Program-made: the position numbers and the translations under genes
Shown: positions 13,903 through 17,132 of the stretch, one piece after another
Layout: the number at the start of each line of letters is the position of its first letter
Numbering within the stretch: the first letter of the stretch is position 1
Assembly (NCBI GenBank): GCA_023228725.1
Contig: JALOAQ010000063.1
Span: 1 to 17,132 of the forward strand
Direction: 5' to 3'
Source of the DNA: Bacteroidales bacterium
GTDB taxonomy: Bacteria; Bacteroidota; Bacteroidia; Bacteroidales; ML635J-15
Length of the DNA: 17,132 bases
The notes under the pieces: model-generated
The model's database searches: none
Told to the model about the DNA's origin: nothing
The model's input: the letters and a program-made list of their open reading frames with translations, nothing else

Positions 13903-14451
13903 GTGAAGTCTTTTGAACAATATATAGTGCATTTTAATGGCCTTGACAATAAGTCTTATGACTTTGATTTTGAGGTTTTTGATGATTTTTTTAAGAATTT
14001 TGAAAACAGTGAAATCAAAGGAGCAGAGCTTAAAGCACATTTAGTTTTAACAAAAAAAACAGACTCTTTAGAGTTGGAAATAAGTTTGTTAGGAAGTGTG
14101 AGCATTGTTTGTGACCGTTGTTTAGATGAATACAAAGAAGATATTGAGTTTAAAGATATAATTTATGTTGAATATGGTGATGAAACCAATTTTGACACTA
14201 ACGAAGACTTTGTTTTATTAAAACGAGGCGAAAATTCAATCAATATATCTCAATTTATTTATGAGTTTGCACATTTTGGTTTACCTATAGTTCATTTTCA
14301 TCCTGAGAATGAAAAAGGCGAATCCACTTGTAATGAAGAAATGTTAAAAATTTTAGAAAAATATAGCCTTGTTGAAGAAAAAGACGAGGAAAAGCTTGAC
14401 CCTTGGTTAAGTCAACTAAGTGAAATAAAAAACAAAATGTTAAATAATTAA
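13903..14451 (+). CDS. DUF177 (YceD-like) family protein
   Basis: 182 residues from GTG at 13903. This start is preferred because it lies just behind the promoter and gives the family's usual length. The hallmark CDRCLDEYKEDIEF (C70 and C73) sits in the middle, followed by an acidic stretch and a PIVHFHPENE segment before an acidic C-terminus. DUF177 proteins almost always precede rpmF. The E. coli member YceD has been linked to 23S rRNA accumulation, but the mechanism is unresolved. The rpmF start follows 11 bases after the stop, and four genes read on without a break. Confidence 0.88.
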   Translation: MKSFEQYIVHFNGLDNKSYDFDFEVFDDFFKNFENSEIKGAELKAHLVLTKKTDSLELEISLLGSVSIVCDRCLDEYKEDIEFKDIIYVEYGDETNFDTNEDFVLLKRGENSINISQFIYEFAHFGLPIVHFHPENEKGESTCNEEMLKILEKYSLVEEKDEEKLDPWLSQLSEIKNKMLNN

Positions 14452-14462
14452 AATTAAAGAAA

Positions 14463-14648
14463 ATGGCACATCCAAAGCGTAAAACATCAAAACAAAGAAA
14501 ACGCAAACGTCGTACTCACTATAAAGCAAGTTTACCAACTCTTGCAAAATGTTCAAACTGTGGGGCTACGGTAGAATATCACCATGTATGTCCAGAATGT
14601 GGATATTACAGGGGCAGACTTGCAATCAGTCAAGAAGCTATAAACTAG
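14463..14648 (+). CDS. rpmF: 50S ribosomal protein L32
   Basis: 61 residues with the typical basic start MAHPKRKTSKQRKRKRR and a zinc-ribbon made of CSNC (31-34) and CPEC (44-47), so this is the zinc-binding form of L32. L32 sits near the exit region of the large ribosomal subunit. Standard position between DUF177 and plsX. It keeps all four cysteines. Confidence 0.97.
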   Translation: MAHPKRKTSKQRKRKRRTHYKASLPTLAKCSNCGATVEYHHVCPECGYYRGRLAISQEAIN

Positions 14649-14654
14649 CAATTA

Positions 14655-15608
14655 GTGAAAATTGGTATTGATATAATGGGTGGGGACTTCGCTCCCACTC
14701 AAAGTATAAAAGGCGCAATTCTTGCAAGAAAAGAATTAGAGAGCCAAGATGAATTATTTCTTTTTGGTCCTAAAGATTTTATTGCAAAAAGCTTAGTTGA
14801 GCATGCTTGTAAAGTTTCTGATTACCAAATTATTGATTGTTCTCAAGCAATTGAAATGAGCGAAGAGCCTGTTAAAGCATTTATCAACAAAACCGACTCA
14901 AGTATAGTAAAAGCTTTTTATTATTTACAAAATGGTTTAATTGACGGATTTGCTTCGGCGGGTAGTACAGGTGCTATGCTTGTTGGAGCTACAAAAGTTA
15001 TTGGGCTGATTGATGGTGTATTAAGACCTTGTATTTCTTCATATTATCCCAATGATGAAGGGGAAAATAATTTAATTTTAGACGTAGGTATTAATTCTGA
15101 TTCTAAGCCTGAGAACCTTGTTCAATTTGCTAAACTTGGAGATTTATTTGCTAAATATATTATGAATATAAATAATCCTAAAATAGCATTGCTCAATATT
15201 GGTGAAGAAGAGAACAAGGGAAATAGTGTGGTTAAAGAAACATACCAATTACTAAAAAATCAAAATTCACTAAATTTTATAGGAAATATTGAGGGCGGAG
15301 ATTTATACAAAAATTCCAAAGTTGATGTAATAGTTTGCAATGGTTTTACAGGTAATGTTGTTTTAAAACTAGCTGAATCGTTTTATAATATTTTATCAGA
15401 CAGAAATATTAAAGATTCGTATTTCGATAACTATAATTACGAAAATTATGGAGGTACTCCTATTTTAGGAACCAAAAAAACCATTGTTGTAGGGCATGGT
15501 AAAAGTAGCGATTTAGCTATAAAAAACATGATTTTACTTACAGGAAAGATTATTAAATCCCAACTTTGCGAAAAAACAATCAAAACTTTTAACTATGGCA
15601 AAAATTAG
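14655..15608 (+). CDS. plsX: Phosphate acyltransferase
   Basis: Converts acyl-ACP to acyl-phosphate for the PlsX/PlsY route to phosphatidic acid. 317 residues. The GTG start at 14655, six bases after rpmF, is chosen because it gives the family opening MKIGIDIMGGDFAP. Other family blocks are FASAGSTGAMLVGATKVIG (about 99-117), ALLNIGEEENKGN and VIVCNGFTGNVVLKLAES near the C-terminal third. Length is close to the usual 320-340. It overlaps the start of fabH by 14 bases. Confidence 0.95.
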   Translation: MKIGIDIMGGDFAPTQSIKGAILARKELESQDELFLFGPKDFIAKSLVEHACKVSDYQIIDCSQAIEMSEEPVKAFINKTDSSIVKAFYYLQNGLIDGFASAGSTGAMLVGATKVIGLIDGVLRPCISSYYPNDEGENNLILDVGINSDSKPENLVQFAKLGDLFAKYIMNINNPKIALLNIGEEENKGNSVVKETYQLLKNQNSLNFIGNIEGGDLYKNSKVDVIVCNGFTGNVVLKLAESFYNILSDRNIKDSYFDNYNYENYGGTPILGTKKTIVVGHGKSSDLAIKNMILLTGKIIKSQLCEKTIKTFNYGKN

Positions 15609-16611
15609 AGCAGCTATCACAGGCGTGGGTGGTTATGTGCCACCTTATGTGTTAACAAATGATGAATTAGCAAAAATGGTTGATACCACTGATCAGTGGA
15701 TAATGGAACGTATAGGCATAAAAGAAAGGCATATACTTTTGGAAGAAGGTAAGGCTACTTCTGACATGGCTACAGAGGCGGTTAAAGAATTATTAGCAAA
15801 AACTGAAACACAAGCAGAGGAAATTGATATGTTAATTTGTGGAGTAGTTACTCCTGATATGCAATTTCCTGCTACTGCAAATATTATTTGTGATAAAGTT
15901 GGAATAAAAAATGCTTTTGGATATGATGTAAATGCAGGATGTTCAAGTTTTTTATTTGCATTAATCACAGCTTCTAAATTTGTAGAAAGTGGTAGTCATA
16001 AAAAAGTGATAGTAGTTGGTGCCGACAAAATGTCTTCAATAGTTGATTATAACGACAGAAATACTTCTCCTATTTTTGGAGACGGTGCAGGTGCAGTACT
16101 TTTAGAACCTTGTACTGATGGAAATGGTCTTATAGATTCTATTATGCACGTTGATGGTTCCGGTCGTCAACATTTACACCAAGTAGCTGGAGGTTCGCTA
16201 AGACCTGCTACTTTTGAAACTATTTTAAGGCGACAACATTTTATTTATCAAGAAGGGCAACCTGTTTTTAAAGCTGCTGTTTCAAATATGGCTGATGTTT
16301 CAGTTAGAATGATGGAGAGATATAATATAACTTCAGAATCTTTAAAATATTTAGTGCCACACCAGGCAAATATGAGAATAATTGAAGCTACAGCAAAAAG
16401 GATGGGAATTTCAAAAGAAAAAACCATGCTTACAATTACAAAATACGGGAATACAACTTCTGCAACAATTCCACTTTGTTTGTGGGAATATGAAAATGAA
16501 CTAAAACCCGGAGATGATATTATAATCGCTACTTTTGGAGCCGGTTTTGCTTGGGGTTCAACTTATATTAAATGGGCTTACGACGGAAGCAAATTCCCTA
16601 AACCCGAATAA
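15595..16611 (+). CDS. fabH: Beta-ketoacyl-ACP synthase III
   Basis: Condenses acetyl-CoA with malonyl-ACP to start fatty acid synthesis. 338 residues. The thiolase-fold catalytic triad is visible: C116 in NAGCSSFLFAL, H256 in VPHQANMRI and N286 in KYGNTTSATIP. TTDQWIMERIGIKERH (31-46) and the C-terminal FGAGFAWGS are further family marks. The ATG lies 14 bases inside the end of plsX. It closes the DUF177-rpmF-plsX-fabH operon; no clear hairpin terminator is seen before the next gene. Confidence 0.96.
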   Translation: MAKIRAAITGVGGYVPPYVLTNDELAKMVDTTDQWIMERIGIKERHILLEEGKATSDMATEAVKELLAKTETQAEEIDMLICGVVTPDMQFPATANIICDKVGIKNAFGYDVNAGCSSFLFALITASKFVESGSHKKVIVVGADKMSSIVDYNDRNTSPIFGDGAGAVLLEPCTDGNGLIDSIMHVDGSGRQHLHQVAGGSLRPATFETILRRQHFIYQEGQPVFKAAVSNMADVSVRMMERYNITSESLKYLVPHQANMRIIEATAKRMGISKEKTMLTITKYGNTTSATIPLCLWEYENELKPGDDIIIATFGAGFAWGSTYIKWAYDGSKFPKPE

Positions 16612-16658
16612 AAATTCTTGTTTTTCCAAATTTTAAAAAAACCAACTCAATTTTTCAT

Positions 16659-16666
16659 TAACTTTG
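16659..16666 (+). promoter_or_regulatory. Candidate -7 box upstream of the small secreted protein
   Basis: TAACTTTG, identical to the boxes before DUF177 and dapD, 43 bases upstream of the ATG at 16710. No -33 element at the right distance. Confidence 0.4.
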
Positions 16667-16709
16667 TCAGTAAAATTATTTGGATTTACTAATATTAAAA
16701 CTTAATATT

Positions 16710-16973
16710 ATGAAAGCGATATTTTTATTTTTAAGTCTATTTGCATATTGCATTACTTTTTCGCAAGATGTTGTAATTTCTGTGCAAGCAGAATATGAAA
16801 CAAGGCCTGTTGAGTTAAACGCAATTTTTGTGGAAAATTTGTCTAATGGCACTTTTGCAAAACTTTATGATTTACCTAATGATATAACAAATTATGAGAT
16901 TAATCTTAGTCAAGGTGCTCAGGTGAAGGCAAATGATCAAACAAATGAGACTTCAAGTAATTTCACATTGTAA
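16710..16973 (+). CDS. Short secreted protein, possibly a truncated T9SS-type protein
   Basis: 87 residues from the ATG at 16710. An in-frame upstream start near 16680 would put extra residues before the signal peptide and is less likely. Residues 1-18 (MKAIFLFLSLFAYCITFS) are a classical signal peptide, with cleavage likely before QDVV. The mature part has alternating beta-type sequence (VISVQAEYETRPVELNAIFV, then ENLSNG and LYDLPNDITNYEINL). It vaguely recalls the region of Bacteroidota secreted proteins that precedes a type IX sorting domain, but no sorting domain follows. The ORF ends in a plain stop with no continuation in other frames, so it could be a remnant. Function not recognised. 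Confidence 0.6.
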   Translation: MKAIFLFLSLFAYCITFSQDVVISVQAEYETRPVELNAIFVENLSNGTFAKLYDLPNDITNYEINLSQGAQVKANDQTNETSSNFTL

Positions 16974-17036
16974 GTTCAATTAGTAAATGCAACTTAATAA
17001 CATAAGCTAAATTGGCTAAATTTAAAGCAACCCAAC

Positions 17037-17071
17037 AAAAAAAAAAGAGTTTACCTTTTTAAATAAACTCT
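17037..17071 (-). terminator. Rho-independent terminator of the tRNA-like gene
   Basis: On the - strand AGAGTTTA (17071-17064) pairs with TAAACTCT (17053-17046) around a 10-base AT-rich loop, followed by a run of about ten T (17046-17037). It lies directly behind the 3' end of the tRNA-like sequence. Confidence 0.8.
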
Positions 17072-17077
17072 CTTTTG

Positions 17078-17132
17078 TGGGAACTGCTGGATTCGAACCA
17101 GCGTGCCTCCCGACTTTTGTGTCGGGATGCTC
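17078..17132 (-). tRNA. 3' part of a tRNA-like gene with an abnormal anticodon arm (5' end outside window)
   Basis: Read on the - strand: GAGC (3' strand of the D stem), A26, then TCCCG ... CGGGA as anticodon stem, a five-base variable loop GGCAC, a perfect T arm (GCTGG, TTCGAAT, CCAGC), AGTTCCC as the 3' acceptor strand, and discriminator A at 17078. CCA is not encoded. Everything fits a type I tRNA except the anticodon loop, which is ten bases (ACACAAAAGT) instead of seven and has no T in the position-33 context. The two outer loop bases on each side can pair, making a 7-base-pair stem with a 6-base loop. I therefore cannot name the amino acid. It may be a tRNA pseudogene, a non-canonical tRNA or a sequencing error. 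Confidence 0.6.

Noticed and set aside
1..17132. A complete new defence system or prophage
   Set aside because: The accessory genes are recognisable restriction-modification, RhuM, AlbA_2 ATPase and RAYT families, mostly broken. No phage structural genes, integrase or attachment-site pair was seen.

Overview
The window looks like a chromosomal segment of a low-GC member of the Bacteroidota. The support is the very AT-rich base composition, the absence of clear Shine-Dalgarno sequences, several start-proximal boxes of the Bacteroidota -7 type (TAnnTTTG), a Bacteroidota-type membrane protein coupled to purD, and the DUF177-rpmF-plsX-fabH cluster. TGA is a genuine stop here: it ends full-length purD and the glycosyltransferase.

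Region 1 (1-6376) is a decayed restriction-modification / defence island. It opens with the 3' end of a type ISP restriction enzyme on the + strand, then a 31-codon gene stub and about 380 bases of palindromes and 16-base tandem repeats. From 6277 down to 1173 everything reads on the - strand, as in an old operon: an XRE controller; a PstI/BsuBI-type adenine methyltransferase broken by an in-frame TGA; the first 45 codons of its partner PstI-like endonuclease; an intact RhuM-family gene; an hsdS remnant with both ends but no middle; a RAYT (REP-associated tyrosine transposase) without its HUH centre; a shortened second RhuM; two stubs of an AlbA_2-type ATPase gene start; and the C-terminal half of an AlbA_2 ATPase joined to a second fragment of the transposase start. 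The recurring theme is genes keeping their 5' and 3' ends while losing their middle, with stubs beginning at or near the stop of the gene before.

Region 2 (6377-9843, - strand) is ordinary housekeeping: dapD (lysine/cell wall precursor), a GT4 glycosyltransferase, tsaC (tRNA t6A synthesis) and prmC (release factor methylation), closely packed in one direction. A divergent 433-base gap with a 26-base direct repeat follows.

Region 3 (10277-13737, + strand) holds purD, a coupled multi-pass membrane protein and a two-transmembrane histidine kinase. Region 4 (13903-16611, + strand) is the conserved DUF177-rpmF-plsX-fabH operon, linking ribosomal protein L32 with the start of phospholipid and fatty acid synthesis, behind a clear Bacteroidota promoter. 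The right end has a short secreted protein and, on the - strand, the 3' part of a tRNA-like gene with an abnormal anticodon arm and its terminator.

No complete new system is evident. The most interesting material is the mosaic of internally deleted defence genes beside a crippled RAYT and REP-like palindromes, and the odd tRNA at the right edge.
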